A stretch of DNA of 64,000 nucleotides from Lachnospiraceae bacterium (GCA_021772075.1 JAETNQ010000003.1:1-64000); one strand, 5' to 3'; positions 47,192-58,442 are shown, counted from the first letter of the stretch. Translations and numbers: made by a program. The notes: generated by a model not told the origin, from the letters alone.

Positions 47192-47551
47192 TTAATCAAT
47201 CACTCTTACACCTTCTACAAAGATGTTGATTTTTTCAATTCCAATACCGGTAAACTCTTCCACTTTATATTTCACGTTGCTGATCAGATTATCGGATACC
47301 GCCAATATGCTGACTCCATAAGCAACAATCACATGAAAGTTAAGAACCAGCTTATGGTTATGGAGCGAAACCTTGATTCCTCTCGTCATGCTGTCCATTT
47401 TTAACAGTTTCACCAGGCCATCCTTCATATTTACGCCGGCCATGCCGACAATGCCAAAACATTCCATTGCCACCGAACCGGCATACTGCGCAATCACTTC
47501 GCTGTCGATCACTATATTTCCCATATGGGTATCCAAAGAAGAAGCTTTCAT
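47192..47551 (-). CDS. Asp23/Gls24 family envelope stress protein
   Basis: G-VVIDSEVIAQYAGSVAMECFGIVGMAG. Confidence 0.88.
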   Translation of the reverse strand: MKASSLDTHMGNIVIDSEVIAQYAGSVAMECFGIVGMAGVNMKDGLVKLLKMDSMTRGIKVSLHNHKLVLNFHVIVAYGVSILAVSDNLISNVKYKVEEFTGIGIEKINIFVEGVRVID

Positions 47552-47741
47552 ACTATACCTCCTTAATTTTCCTTTTGGAAATCAATATATGATGTATTAT
47601 AACCGTAATTTGGTAAAGAAACAAGAAAATATTGAATTTCAGATAAAATAATTTTCCAATCCATGAAATTTTTACTTGCATTATAGGTTTTTATCTGCTA
47701 TTATACTAATGTTGCGAGTACAATTTCGAGGAGGTGCAAAA

Positions 47742-47927
47742 ATGGCTAAATGTGATATTTGTGGCAAGGGCGCTCAGTTCGGTAATAACGTAAGCCATTC
47801 TCATAGAAAAACAAACAGAATCTGGCATGCTAACGTAAAACGCGTAAAATGCAAAGTGAATGGCGGCAATAAGAAAATGCATGTCTGCACACGTTGCTTA
47901 AGATCTGGATTAGTAGAAAGAGCTTAA
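47742..47927 (+). CDS. rpmB: 50S ribosomal protein L28
   Basis: MAKCDICGKGAQFGNNVSHSHRKTNRIW; GAGGAGG SD. Confidence 0.97.
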   Translation: MAKCDICGKGAQFGNNVSHSHRKTNRIWHANVKRVKCKVNGGNKKMHVCTRCLRSGLVERA

Positions 47928-47956
47928 TTTTTAAAGTCCATAAAGCAGCCTTGAAT

Positions 47957-47987
47957 AAAAAGTCAGCCTGACGGCTGACTTTTTATT
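47957..47987. terminator. bidirectional terminator
   Basis: AAAAGTCAGCC-TGACG-GGCTGACTTTT. Confidence 0.8.
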
Positions 47988-47996
47988 TTATCTTTT

Positions 47997-48581
47997 TTAT
48001 TTTGCCCTGCTTCCCATTTCATAAGCTTTTTTCAATTCTTCATATTCCCTTGTAATGATCTGCACCATTTCATGGTCTCCCGTCACATTATCGGGATGAA
48101 ACATTTTCATCAGATCCTTATATCTCTTTTTTAATGTCAAATAACTGTTAACCCCGCTGAACAGCATTTCCTCCACGCCTGAATGATGGGAAAATGCCTG
48201 CCTTTCGTGGTAAGCCCCCCGTTGGGAATTCAACTTGTCCTTTTCCCGCTGAAGCACCCGCCTGTCTTCATCCAAATCCTCAAACCCTTTCTGGAGGATC
48301 TTCATCTTCTGGTCCAAAAGGCGGTTTTCCTGCTCTATGCGCCCTTTTTCCACTTTCAGCTTATGCTGCAGGCTCCGCATCTCCGTCTCATGGAATTTCT
48401 TTTCCTGATCCAGTTTTTTTCGCAGGTCATCCAGTTCCTCACGGATCATAGACAGCCGGAACTCTTCCCGGAAAAGCCACGCTTTCATCTCCCTTAATTC
48501 TTTCTCATTCCCGTCCTTTAATATTTCATCCACATTTCTCATTTTCCAGCACCTTCGTATTCCTGTACGCCTCAATCGCAA
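47997..48581 (-). CDS. coiled-coil protein with C-terminal J-domain-like motif
   Basis: YLTLKKRYKDLMKMFHPDNVTGDHEMVQIITREYEELKKAYE. Confidence 0.7.
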   Translation of the reverse strand: MRLRRTGIRRCWKMRNVDEILKDGNEKELREMKAWLFREEFRLSMIREELDDLRKKLDQEKKFHETEMRSLQHKLKVEKGRIEQENRLLDQKMKILQKGFEDLDEDRRVLQREKDKLNSQRGAYHERQAFSHHSGVEEMLFSGVNSYLTLKKRYKDLMKMFHPDNVTGDHEMVQIITREYEELKKAYEMGSRAK

Positions 48582-48816
48582 TAATAAAAATTATATCCAA
48601 TGAGCAGCAGCAATGCACAGATAATCAATCCTATAAACCTACTGGTAAAAAAAAGAAGCATAAGCAGCATTCCTACCGCAATCCAAAAAGCGATAAAACC
48701 AATTAATTTTTTCATGCCGTTCCTCCGTGCCGCTCCAACCGCTTATGCTCTTATTTTATCTTATGCATTCCCTTTGTCCTAAATGACTTTTATTTTTTCT
48801 CCGTTTCCGCGCAATC

Positions 48817-49209
48817 TTATTCCTCGGGAAAAGCAATGTCCACCGCCGTTTTATCATCCGGCAGTTCTTCCTTGTCCTCCGGTTTTGTAAATTTTTCTAC
48901 TATATCCGGAATCATATCCAGAATCTTCGTCATCGTATCCTGGTTTTTCACATTGACGAGTTTCGTTGTCCCATTCTTAATGACGAGCACTGCGCTGGGC
49001 GTCATCTTACCGGAAAAACCTCCTGCTCCGCCGCTTTTTTTATCCGCCGCATTCGCCCCTGCGCCCACGCCGAAACTGACATCCACAAGAGGCAGTATGA
49101 TCGTATCGCCCACCTGCGTGGCTTCCCCCACCACCGTCTTTGTTGAAAGCACGCAATTCATTCCGTTCATCAATGCTTCTATTACACCCGAGAAATTATT
49201 TTCTGCCAT
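48817..49209 (-). CDS. GerW/YtfJ family sporulation protein
   Basis: VGDTIILPLVDVSFGVGAG. Confidence 0.88.
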   Translation of the reverse strand: MAENNFSGVIEALMNGMNCVLSTKTVVGEATQVGDTIILPLVDVSFGVGAGANAADKKSGGAGGFSGKMTPSAVLVIKNGTTKLVNVKNQDTMTKILDMIPDIVEKFTKPEDKEELPDDKTAVDIAFPEE

Positions 49210-50214
49210 TTATACGCCCTCCTTTTTCAGCAGTTTAAGTAATCTCCATATATTTTTATCCAATACCATCTTCAGGCCGGCGACCAGGAAAATAATCCCT
49301 GTGATCTTTCCTTTGATATATACATCGCCTTCCATTACTTTCTCTTCAAATTCCGGCTGCAGGAATATACCGCCTCCAACCACTGGGTAGAGCATGCCAT
49401 AGACCGCCATAATCTGTCCGGTCGCAGCCGGATCCTCCATCCCTGCCCGCAGATTGATTCTGCATTTCTCCGGTTTCAGCCTCCTGCATATCCATAGAAG
49501 CTGCTTTTTTGCGTTCCTAAATACGCTCCGGAAAGCTTCTCCCTGTAAAATATCGGTATAATACCGTATATTTTCCATGACTTTTTTTATTTTACCACAT
49601 ATTTCCCTTATTGTGTACTCTATATTTTTTAAGGCTTCCACAAGTTTATGGAAAAAACGAAAAACAGCATGAAAAAACGCCTTAATTCTTCCGGTCATTC
49701 CCTCCCCGGCTTCTTCCGGGAAAGTCCCTTCTGCTTCCTCCGTTTGGCTTCCGCTTTCCTCCGCTTCAGCTATCCCCGGCTTTTCTGTTTCCGGCCCGGC
49801 GGCTTCTTCCTCTTTTGTCTTTTCTTCTTCCCGGATTTCTTGAATTCCCGTTTTTTCCCTTCCGCTTCCTTTTTTGCCAGTCTTCTGTTTTTTCCTTTTA
49901 CCGCCTTTTTCCTTCTTTTTCCCTTCTTTATTTCGGGAGGAGTCCAATAGGGTAAAACAAAACAGCCTTATTCTCAAACAAGCGGATTCATGGTAGGAAA
50001 ACAAAATATTCACGATATGCAGCAGCCATGTCACCTTTATTTCCACGCGGACCGGAGGTTGCCCCCCAAGTTTTCCATCCGCCGCGACGCGGTATCTGAC
50101 AGGCACGAACAGCCCGCAGATCAGGACAAGCAAAAGAATTCCGATAACGGCTGCCAGAATAATTCCTATTATTTTCAGTATTGACAATATTATTGTTAAT
50201 AATATGTGCAGCAT
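49210..50214 (-). CDS. DUF2953-like membrane protein
   Basis: N-terminal TM, VRVEIKVTWLLHIV, directly upstream of GerW-like. Confidence 0.7.
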   Translation of the reverse strand: MLHILLTIILSILKIIGIILAAVIGILLLVLICGLFVPVRYRVAADGKLGGQPPVRVEIKVTWLLHIVNILFSYHESACLRIRLFCFTLLDSSRNKEGKKKEKGGKRKKQKTGKKGSGREKTGIQEIREEEKTKEEEAAGPETEKPGIAEAEESGSQTEEAEGTFPEEAGEGMTGRIKAFFHAVFRFFHKLVEALKNIEYTIREICGKIKKVMENIRYYTDILQGEAFRSVFRNAKKQLLWICRRLKPEKCRINLRAGMEDPAATGQIMAVYGMLYPVVGGGIFLQPEFEEKVMEGDVYIKGKITGIIFLVAGLKMVLDKNIWRLLKLLKKEGV

Positions 50215-50223
50215 ATCTACCTC

Positions 50224-50535
50224 TTAATCACCTTCTGGAAACAAATATTTTTTCAAATCCGGATATCCATTCCTTTCCAATGCCGCCTTCGTTATTTCGA
50301 CCACAAGATCCAGCGCTTCTTCATATTTTTTTGCGATGCCGATGATATATGGGGGATGTTTTTTATAGTATTTCTGCTGAAGAAAAGCACAGTGATAAAT
50401 CTCCAGCTGATCCCTTCCGGCGGCCAGAGCGATCACATATATCTGAAACTGCCCGGCATTGTGCCGCAGCTTCCACTTTACCATATTCGGATGTTTGATT
50501 CCTTCGCCTATATAAAGATTTTTATAAAATTTCAT
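50224..50535 (-). CDS. conserved hypothetical protein
   Basis: ORF 103 aa. Confidence 0.6.
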   Translation of the reverse strand: MKFYKNLYIGEGIKHPNMVKWKLRHNAGQFQIYVIALAAGRDQLEIYHCAFLQQKYYKKHPPYIIGIAKKYEEALDLVVEITKAALERNGYPDLKKYLFPEGD

Positions 50536-50622
50536 CCCTGAACCATCCGTCTGTATTTTTGTTTCCTGTTGCCATTATAACATAATTTTTTTTATTTCCA
50601 ATATCTAAAGTACAAAATAGGA

Positions 50623-52062
50623 TTATTCCTGAAAATGTGCATCAAAAATCCTCTTGGCGATCGGCACGGCAAAATCCCCGCCGGAGCCGGCGCCCTCAAT
50701 AATAATAGTCACGCTGATTTCCGGGTTGTCCACCGGGGCAAATCCGGTAAACCACGCGTGGGAATCCCCCTTTACGGTATTGTATTCCGCTGATCCCGTT
50801 TTTCCTGCCGCAGTATAGGAAAGCCCTTTTAACCGGCTTGCCGTCCCTTCCTCCACCACGCCGTGCATCAGTTCTTTCAAAACTTCCGCCTCTTCGGAAG
50901 AAAGCAGCCTCTTTGATGAAGACGGTGCAAATTTCTTGACTATCGTTCCCATACTGTTTTCCACAAAATCAATGACATAAGGTTTCATCAATACGCCATC
51001 GTTTGCAATCGCATTGGTGATCATATTCAAATGGGCCGGTGTCATTCCTGTCGTTCCCTGGCCGATGGCAATCTGCATCATATCGCTGTTCGGGGAATCT
51101 TCATATACCTCTATGCGGCTCTTGTTGTAACTGAGTTCCAGCGGAAGCTCCTGATTAAACAACAGGTCGTCCAGCGTATCCTGGAATTTCTTTTTCTCCA
51201 GTTTCAGGCCTATATCAGCAAAAGAAGCATTGCAGGATTTCGCAAAGGCCCTGGAAAAACTCACGCTGCCATGGCTCTGTCCGTGATAACAGTTAATCCT
51301 GTCAGCGCCGTCCGAAAAACTTCCGTTGCATTGGAAACCGTAGTTTTGATACGTATCCGGGTTCTCTCTTATATATTCCAGCGCTGTTACAATTTTAAAA
51401 GTAGACCCCGGCGGATACAGCCCTTGCGTGGTGCGGTTCAATAATATGCCGCTCTCCTTGTCCTCCACCAGGGAATCCCAAATTTCTTCTATTTGGTTAG
51501 GATCATAATCCGGTTTGGAAACCATGGCAAGGATTTTTCCGCTGGAAGGCTCCGTAACGATAATCGCCCCCCTATAGACGCCGAGCGCCTGGTCGGCCAC
51601 TTCCTGAAGTTTTACGTCCAAGGTGGTATGCACGTCGTCCCCGGGATATTTGCTCCCGGCCATATCGCTTGCCACTTTTTCCGCTAAAGGCGCATTGGAA
51701 TGGATCAAATAATAATTCCCCAAAGCCTCTATCCCGGCCCTTCCATGCGTGGCATACCCCACCACATGGGAAAAGAGGCTTCCGTACGGATAGCTGCGTA
51801 CTTCCTCCCCGTCTTCATCCGTAACTGTCTGCGCAAGAACTTCCCCTCCTCCTGCATAAATCGTCCCGCGGATGTTTTTTGCGGTAAGCACCTGCTGTCT
51901 GCCGTTATAACTGTTATTGATCAGTTCCTGCTCATGGGTGGAAGAATAGTAACAAATATAAACCATCATACTGAGAAAAACCGCCGCAAACAGATATGTG
52001 ACCGCCATAATAGGAAGATTCGTTTTTTTCTTTTTGGGATGATTATTCCTCTTCTCTTTCAT
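50623..52062 (-). CDS. penicillin-binding protein (transpeptidase)
   Basis: YPPGSTFKIVTA, SCNASF, GKTGSAEY. Confidence 0.92.
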   Translation of the reverse strand: MKEKRNNHPKKKKTNLPIMAVTYLFAAVFLSMMVYICYYSSTHEQELINNSYNGRQQVLTAKNIRGTIYAGGGEVLAQTVTDEDGEEVRSYPYGSLFSHVVGYATHGRAGIEALGNYYLIHSNAPLAEKVASDMAGSKYPGDDVHTTLDVKLQEVADQALGVYRGAIIVTEPSSGKILAMVSKPDYDPNQIEEIWDSLVEDKESGILLNRTTQGLYPPGSTFKIVTALEYIRENPDTYQNYGFQCNGSFSDGADRINCYHGQSHGSVSFSRAFAKSCNASFADIGLKLEKKKFQDTLDDLLFNQELPLELSYNKSRIEVYEDSPNSDMMQIAIGQGTTGMTPAHLNMITNAIANDGVLMKPYVIDFVENSMGTIVKKFAPSSSKRLLSSEEAEVLKELMHGVVEEGTASRLKGLSYTAAGKTGSAEYNTVKGDSHAWFTGFAPVDNPEISVTIIIEGAGSGGDFAVPIAKRIFDAHFQE

Positions 52063-53428
52063 TCCGATCCTCTGTCCTGCTGTTTTTGACTTTCCGCCTC
52101 TTTCTTTCCGCATATCTTTCCTCTTTTTCCTCATCCCCTTTTACCATGCAAAGCCCTTCTATAATCGCAAACATGATCAACGTCGTCAGCACAGAGCTCC
52201 CGCCATAACTGACCAACGGCAAAGTAACGCCGGTCAGCGGAATAAATTTGCTGCCCCCGCCGATTGTCAGGAACACTTGGAAAATATAAGTAACCCCGAG
52301 TCCAAAAGCAATCAGCCGGTAAAAATTATCCTTTAACTTCATAGAAATATCCATAAACATAATGAAGCTGCTCAAACATACCAGGATCATACACATGGCG
52401 AACAGGATACCTAGTTCTTCTGCAATCGCGGAAAAAATAAAATCCGCTTCCACAAAAGGAATGGAATTCGGCGTTCCCTGGAAAAGCCCCATGCCAAACC
52501 AGCCGCCGCTGCCAATGGCAAATAACGACTGGGTAATCTGATAACCCGCAGAATCGATTTCGCTCCATGGATCCCGCCATGCCTGGACACGCACCTGCAC
52601 ATGGCTGAAAGCCTGGTAAGCAATGACTGCAGCGGCGCTTCCTCCGGCCGTTCCTGCCAGAAGATACAACGGATTTCTGGTAGCCACAAATACCATCAGC
52701 ACATATACCACAAAGAAAATCAACGCGCTGCCAAGGTCTTTGGAAACCACGAGAATAACGACATGGATTCCCGCCACCACCGCCGTTGTAAATACTTCAA
52801 AAAATGAAGCGGATTCATGCAGGGCGCCGGCAACAAAGAAAACAAAAATGATCTTTACGAATTCCGACGGCTGGAACGTCACCCCGCCGACAGAATAGGA
52901 AATTTTCGAACCGTTCGTATACGCTCCCAGTATGAGCACGACCGCCAGAGCCGCGATCCCTGCCAGGGCATAAACCCATGTCAGCTTTTTTAAAAATTTC
53001 AGCTTATGGATAAAAAAAGGAATTACCATCGCCACGACGATCGAACATACCGCGATGACAAACTGTTTTACCGCTTTTTCATAAGAAAGCCGGGTTAATA
53101 CGACGAATCCGATACCCAGAAGCATGCACATATTGTTCACCGCCAGCCGGTTCGCCCTCGGGTAGATCATATGAAACAAAATAACCGTGGCAAACAGGAC
53201 GATCTGCTGGAAAATATAAAAAAACAGATAGGTCATATCTCCGGTTTCAAAGCATATTGCCATAAAACAGGAAAAATGAACCGCCAGCATCAGAAAATTC
53301 TGCCGTGTATAAATCCCGCTTCTTCGTTCTTCGTCCTGAAACCGGAATACTGCGAAAGATTCATATGCATATAATGCCATTAACAGCGTAATGACATATT
53401 TAGATATTTCTGTAATGTACAGTTCCAT
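52043..53428 (-). CDS. FtsW/RodA/SpoVE family protein
   Basis: FQPSEFVKI, FIFSAIAEELG, LPLVSYGGSS. Confidence 0.9.
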   Translation of the reverse strand: MELYITEISKYVITLLMALYAYESFAVFRFQDEERRSGIYTRQNFLMLAVHFSCFMAICFETGDMTYLFFYIFQQIVLFATVILFHMIYPRANRLAVNNMCMLLGIGFVVLTRLSYEKAVKQFVIAVCSIVVAMVIPFFIHKLKFLKKLTWVYALAGIAALAVVLILGAYTNGSKISYSVGGVTFQPSEFVKIIFVFFVAGALHESASFFEVFTTAVVAGIHVVILVVSKDLGSALIFFVVYVLMVFVATRNPLYLLAGTAGGSAAAVIAYQAFSHVQVRVQAWRDPWSEIDSAGYQITQSLFAIGSGGWFGMGLFQGTPNSIPFVEADFIFSAIAEELGILFAMCMILVCLSSFIMFMDISMKLKDNFYRLIAFGLGVTYIFQVFLTIGGGSKFIPLTGVTLPLVSYGGSSVLTTLIMFAIIEGLCMVKGDEEKEERYAERKRRKVKNSRTEDRNEREEE

Positions 53429-55680
53429 TATTCCGCTCCCCGCTTAAAATGGCCTTTTGTATACTCTGCATAAGGCACATTCTTGTAAAGATTTCCCCCG
53501 CCCTCCATCCAAAAACGAAGTATTTGTTTTGTCTCATCTTCTCCTTCTACCGTAAAATCCAGACGGAACGTAGAAATTCCTGCCTCTTTTATTTTGTCCG
53601 TATTCTGGTGAAGCGATAACGGAAGAGAGTTATAGACCACATTATAACAATGCGCGCAATTTAAATATACAGGAAAGACCTTTCCGTATCTGTCTGTCAA
53701 AGCGGCAAACTCCTGCCTCTGTCCTTTCTTCTTTCGACGGCAGCCCTCCGTCGTGCCAGCAACGCAGTTAGCAGATATCATCATAGGAACCCTTCCGTAA
53801 ACGGACATTGCCAGATCCCTCTCCCCCGCTTTGCCCGCCAGTTCTTTCAGCTCATGGATATTCAATTCAACCGGAACATACGCCTCCTTACAATCCCTCC
53901 CAAGAACCCGGAGAGCCTCTCCATTCCAAATATAAAGGCCGGCATCCGAAACTATTTTTATATCCCGAAGCCCCTGAAAACTATTCTTAATATATTGAAG
54001 TTCCTCCAAGTTGCGCGCCAGAACTCCTTCAAAAACGGATTCTCTAAGCAAAGATTCTATTTTATCTAAATAAAGGTCATCTTTTTGCCTTATCACATAG
54101 GGCAAGGCCAGATAAAGCTCCGTTTTCCTTCCGGCATCCTTCCATTCCTTCATCCATTCCTTGTCCATGCAAAGATCCGCATCCACATAAAGCCGCTCCG
54201 CTCCGCAGGATATGGTCGCGGCGCATTGTTCCTTTGTCAGCGCCAGCACATGGATCTTTGCCTTTCCATCCTTCTTTCCACCGGCAATATGATGTTCCGA
54301 ATGTTTCTTATAAAGCTCCGTTTCCTCCTCAGGTTTCTTTGCTTTTCTTCCGTAAAGGGAACGAAAACCGTTTTTTCTGATGATCTCTTCTTCCAAACGT
54401 TCCAATGCCGTCCGCCGCAGATCGTTGATATGTTTTACCGGAAGAAAAACATCCTCCGGCATCCAAATACTCAAATCATCCAAGTAAAATGCCGTATTCC
54501 CGCATTTGCCAAGCTGCCTGCGGATTCCTTCCTCTGTCAGCGGCTGTTTCTGCGCCTCCTGCGGCTTCTCTCCCTTCGCCGCGGCCTGCACGCCACTCCC
54601 CGTAACAACCAGCTCCGTTTCTTCTCCTTTTACCAGCCTTATATCCATTCGGACAGGATAACGGAAATCGCCTTCCAGATAAGTTTTCCTGATTTGTCCC
54701 AGCAAACCTTCATCGCTTCCTGTATATCCCGGATTTTCCAGGGATATCATATCCCTTCCGTTATGCTTATAATAATAACCTTGACTGATTTCGCTTCGGA
54801 TATACAATGATTCCAGTTTTTTCCGGTCTTCCTCTTCCACACGGTAATTCCCCGGATCTTCATAATACCGGTCGATATACTTCCTGTAGATTCCCGTTAC
54901 GCCGGCGGCATATTCCGGGCTTTTCATTCTTCCTTCAATTTTCAGGGAATCGATGCCGGCCTCTATCAGTTCTCCCAGCAGTTCCACCGTACACATGTCC
55001 TTAAGGCTTAAAGGGTACATATCCTTTCCTGCCTTCCGCCCCAAGCCGGATACGGCACCGGAAAATCCATGGGATATTCCATAAGGCAGCCGGCATGGCT
55101 GGGCGCACCTTCCCCTGTTCCCGCTTCTTCCTCCGATCACGCTGCTGAACAAGCACTGGCCAGAATAGCAATAACAGACCGCCCCATGAATAAACGTTTC
55201 GATCTCTATACCCGTCTTTTCTTTTATTTCCTTTATCTCTGCCAGCGATAATTCCCTTGCCGGAACGATCCGGTCGGCGCCCAGGGCTTTCAAATACTCC
55301 GCCCCCCGGAAACCCGTCACCGCCATCTGCGTGCTGACATGCCTCGCAAGCGCCGGAAACCATCGGCCGACCGCCTGAAATACCCCAAGATCCTGGACGA
55401 TCACTCCGTCCAGCCCTGCTTCATAAAAAGGAAGGAGGTAAGAATATATCTCATGGAATTCCCGTTCCTTTACAAGGGTATTCACCGTCAGGTATACCTT
55501 TCTCCCATAAATATGGGCATATCTTACCGCCCGGCATACTTCTTCCTCTGTAAAATTGTCCGCATATGCCCTTGCGCCGAATTTGTCGCCCCCGAGATAA
55601 ACAGCGTCGGCCCCGGCATGTACCGCCCCCAGAAAACTTTCATAATTCCCTGCAGGCGCAAGCAATTCCACTTTCTTCAT
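53428..55680 (-). CDS. U32 family peptidase
   Basis: ELLAPAGNYESFLGAVHAGADAVYLGG, EIETFIHGAVCYCYSGQCLFSS. Confidence 0.92.
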   Translation of the reverse strand: MKKVELLAPAGNYESFLGAVHAGADAVYLGGDKFGARAYADNFTEEEVCRAVRYAHIYGRKVYLTVNTLVKEREFHEIYSYLLPFYEAGLDGVIVQDLGVFQAVGRWFPALARHVSTQMAVTGFRGAEYLKALGADRIVPARELSLAEIKEIKEKTGIEIETFIHGAVCYCYSGQCLFSSVIGGRSGNRGRCAQPCRLPYGISHGFSGAVSGLGRKAGKDMYPLSLKDMCTVELLGELIEAGIDSLKIEGRMKSPEYAAGVTGIYRKYIDRYYEDPGNYRVEEEDRKKLESLYIRSEISQGYYYKHNGRDMISLENPGYTGSDEGLLGQIRKTYLEGDFRYPVRMDIRLVKGEETELVVTGSGVQAAAKGEKPQEAQKQPLTEEGIRRQLGKCGNTAFYLDDLSIWMPEDVFLPVKHINDLRRTALERLEEEIIRKNGFRSLYGRKAKKPEEETELYKKHSEHHIAGGKKDGKAKIHVLALTKEQCAATISCGAERLYVDADLCMDKEWMKEWKDAGRKTELYLALPYVIRQKDDLYLDKIESLLRESVFEGVLARNLEELQYIKNSFQGLRDIKIVSDAGLYIWNGEALRVLGRDCKEAYVPVELNIHELKELAGKAGERDLAMSVYGRVPMMISANCVAGTTEGCRRKKKGQRQEFAALTDRYGKVFPVYLNCAHCYNVVYNSLPLSLHQNTDKIKEAGISTFRLDFTVEGEDETKQILRFWMEGGGNLYKNVPYAEYTKGHFKRGAE

Positions 55681-55717
55681 ATCCGCTCCCGTATGTCATA
55701 GCATTCTATTAATTGTA

Positions 55718-55755
55718 AAGAGCTGTCTTATGCAAGACAGCCCTTTTCTTTCTTT
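55718..55755 (-). terminator. intrinsic terminator
   Basis: GCTGTCTT-ATGC-AAGACAGC. Confidence 0.7.
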
Positions 55756-55764
55756 TATCTCCAA

Positions 55765-56181
55765 TTACTTTCCATTTCCTTTAAAGTCTTTCAGCTCCGT
55801 CTCCATACGAATTATTTTCTTTGCGCTTTCATTTACTTCCGACTGCAGGCTTTTTACATTTTTTTCCGTATTTTCCAGCTTGATCTGCGATGCGATCAAT
55901 TCGTGCTTCAAATCATACAATTCCCGCTCTTTGCTTTGGATCTCCTCTTCCAAAAGGCTGATCTGTTTTTTCGCCTTGAAATAATCATCCGCGATATTCA
56001 GTTGGAGCAGAACACTCTGGGTATCCGAAGGCTGTCTCCGAAAACTATCGACCTTGCCGTATTCCGCCATCTTATTATTAATATAAGACGCTACTTTCTG
56101 CAAATATTCTTCACTTTCATAACCGCTCAATGTAAATACCTTGCCGCCGATAATAACTTCCGTATCCGTCTTAGCCGACAC
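55765..56181 (-). CDS. zapA: cell division protein ZapA
   Basis: VIIGGKVFTLSGYESEEYLQKVASYINNKM. Confidence 0.88.
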   Translation of the reverse strand: MSAKTDTEVIIGGKVFTLSGYESEEYLQKVASYINNKMAEYGKVDSFRRQPSDTQSVLLQLNIADDYFKAKKQISLLEEEIQSKERELYDLKHELIASQIKLENTEKNVKSLQSEVNESAKKIIRMETELKDFKGNGK

Positions 56182-56251
56182 TCCCCATCACATCCTTCCA
56201 CTAAATATGCTGTTCCTTCCATTTTTCCATACAACATCTATTATATAGATA

Positions 56252-57250
56252 TTAAGAAGGAATTTCAAGCCCTAAATGATGATACGCCAGATCCGTCGCT
56301 ACCCTTCCCTTCGGAGTGCGGTTTAAAAATCCGTTTTTCAGCAAAAACGGTTCATATACATCCTCCAGCGTCCCGGCATCTTCCCCGATGGATGCTGCCA
56401 GCGTATCCAGCCCCACCGGCCCTCCTTTGAATTTATCGATAATCGTAATCAATATATTTCGATCGATATGATCCAGCCCCATCCGATCCACTTCCATCAG
56501 ATCCAAAGCCATCCGGGCCACCTCTTCCGTGATCACGCCTTCGTATTTGATCTGCGCGAAATCCCTGACCCGCTTCAACATCCGGTTGGCAAGGCGCGGC
56601 GTCCCCCTGCTCCTTCTCGCCAGTTCCTGCGCTCCTTCCTTTTCGATTTCCACATCCAGGACTTTTGCCGAATGCTGGATGATCAGCGTCAGTTCCTCCG
56701 CAGAATAAAACTCAAGGCGGTGGATCACCCCAAAACGATCCCTCAAAGGAGCGGTTAAAAGGCCGGCCCTCGTCGTCGCGCCCACCAATGTGAATTTCGG
56801 AAGATCCAGCCGGATCGAACGGGCTGACGCTCCTTTTCCGATCATAATATCGATGCAGTAATCCTCCATCGCCGGATAAAGAACCTCTTCCACCTGACGG
56901 TTCAGACGGTGTATTTCGTCTACAAACAACAAATCTCCTTCCTGCAGATTGTTTAAAATAGCGGCGATCTCTCCTGGTTTCTCGATGGCGGGACCGCTTG
57001 TCACCTTCATATTCACGCCCATCTCGGAAGCGATAATGCCGGCAAGCGTCGTCTTTCCGAGTCCCGGAGGGCCATAAAAAAGCACATGGTCCAACGCGTC
57101 TTTCCTCTGCTTTGCCGCCTCGATATACACCTTCAGGTTCTCCTTCACCTTTGTCTGTCCGATATAATCCTCCAGGCGCTTCGGACGGAGGGAACCCTCT
57201 ATTTTCACATCTTCTTCCGTAAACCCGGTCTCTATCATTCTTTTTGCCAT
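56252..57250 (-). CDS. ruvB: Holliday junction branch migration helicase RuvB
   Basis: [30 protein letters not shown]. Confidence 0.96.
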   Translation of the reverse strand: MAKRMIETGFTEEDVKIEGSLRPKRLEDYIGQTKVKENLKVYIEAAKQRKDALDHVLFYGPPGLGKTTLAGIIASEMGVNMKVTSGPAIEKPGEIAAILNNLQEGDLLFVDEIHRLNRQVEEVLYPAMEDYCIDIMIGKGASARSIRLDLPKFTLVGATTRAGLLTAPLRDRFGVIHRLEFYSAEELTLIIQHSAKVLDVEIEKEGAQELARRSRGTPRLANRMLKRVRDFAQIKYEGVITEEVARMALDLMEVDRMGLDHIDRNILITIIDKFKGGPVGLDTLAASIGEDAGTLEDVYEPFLLKNGFLNRTPKGRVATDLAYHHLGLEIPS

Positions 57251-57306
57251 ATCGATAACATGCCCTTCCTATGCCTCTGTCCGTTGCTTCAGGCATATAT
57301 TTTTTA

Positions 57307-57921
57307 TCAGCCGTTCATATGCTTCAAAGCCAGCTTCAAAATTTCCTCCGTATCCATTCCTTCCAGCACTCCCGCCCTTTTTACCGCCTTCAGCGCCTCC
57401 GACGGGGAATAGCCAAGCGCCGTCAGCGCCTCTGCCGCTTCGTTCCGGGCCGTATCCGTTTCCGCCCCTGTCACGCGAACTGCTTTTTGTCCTTCTCCCC
57501 GGCTCATAAAGCTCTCTTCCAAGGATACCTTGTCCCGCAGATCCAGAATGACCCGTTCCGCCGTCTTTACTCCGATTCCCGGCGCTTTGGCGATGGCTTT
57601 GGCATCACCGGAAAGAATCGCAAAACGCAGATCATCCGCCGTCATTGTCGACAGAATCGCCTGTCCCCCTTTCGGGCCGATTCCATTTACCGTAATCAGC
57701 CTGCGGAATATCTCCAGATCATCCCTTGTCAAAAAACCGTAAAGCCAGAATGCGTCCTCTTTCACATAAGTATAAGTATATATTTTCACTTCCTGCCCGA
57801 TCCCCGGAAGAAGCCCGGCCGTTCCTGCGGAAATCCGGATATTATATCCGATATTGTTCACTTCCAGTATCAGATTATCCTCCGCAATGTCTGCGATTTC
57901 TCCCTTCATATATGCGATCAT
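57307..57921 (-). CDS. ruvA: Holliday junction protein RuvA
   Basis: VNGIGPKGGQAILS, IPGIGVKTAER. Confidence 0.95.
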   Translation of the reverse strand: MIAYMKGEIADIAEDNLILEVNNIGYNIRISAGTAGLLPGIGQEVKIYTYTYVKEDAFWLYGFLTRDDLEIFRRLITVNGIGPKGGQAILSTMTADDLRFAILSGDAKAIAKAPGIGVKTAERVILDLRDKVSLEESFMSRGEGQKAVRVTGAETDTARNEAAEALTALGYSPSEALKAVKRAGVLEGMDTEEILKLALKHMNG

Positions 57922-58442
57922 AGATTTTTCACAAACTCCTTCCCCATATATTTGGCCGCTTCCCGGGCAAGCAGCCCGATGAGCAGTCCGGTAACCAGCC
58001 CTGCTGCCAGAAGCACCGGAAGATAAAAAGCGACTCCTGCAGTTCTCGTTACGAAATACGCCACCAGAATCTGTCCGATATTATGGCAAACGCCGCCCGC
58101 CATGCTGACTCCTATTATGCTGAACCCTTTCGCTCTTTTTAACAGGCACATCACCATAAAACTGCCCGCCGCCCCCGCCAGGCTGTACATCACCATAAAT
58201 AAGTTTCCAAATAAAAAACCGGAGAGAAAAACTCTTGCCAGATTCAATGCCAGCGCCTCCTTCCATCCATAACGATAGAGCGCGAGCAGCACCGCCAGAT
58301 TAGCCAGCCCCAGTTTCACTCCGGGAACTCCAAAATAAAAAGGAACCAGGGATTCCACATAAGACAGGATAAGGGCGAAGGAAAGGAAAAGACCCATATA
58401 TGCAATTTTATTTTTCATTCCTTTTCCTCCCTGTTCCGTCAC
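57918..58442 (-). CDS. Gx transporter / heptaprenyl diphosphate synthase component I-like
   Basis: LSYVESLVPFYFGVPGVKLGLANLAVLLALY. Confidence 0.85.
   Translation of the reverse strand: MTEQGGKGMKNKIAYMGLFLSFALILSYVESLVPFYFGVPGVKLGLANLAVLLALYRYGWKEALALNLARVFLSGFLFGNLFMVMYSLAGAAGSFMVMCLLKRAKGFSIIGVSMAGGVCHNIGQILVAYFVTRTAGVAFYLPVLLAAGLVTGLLIGLLAREAAKYMGKEFVKNL

Noticed and set aside
47676-47741. N-terminal extension of L28 ORF
   Set aside because: GAGGAGG SD precedes MAKCDICGKG at 47742.
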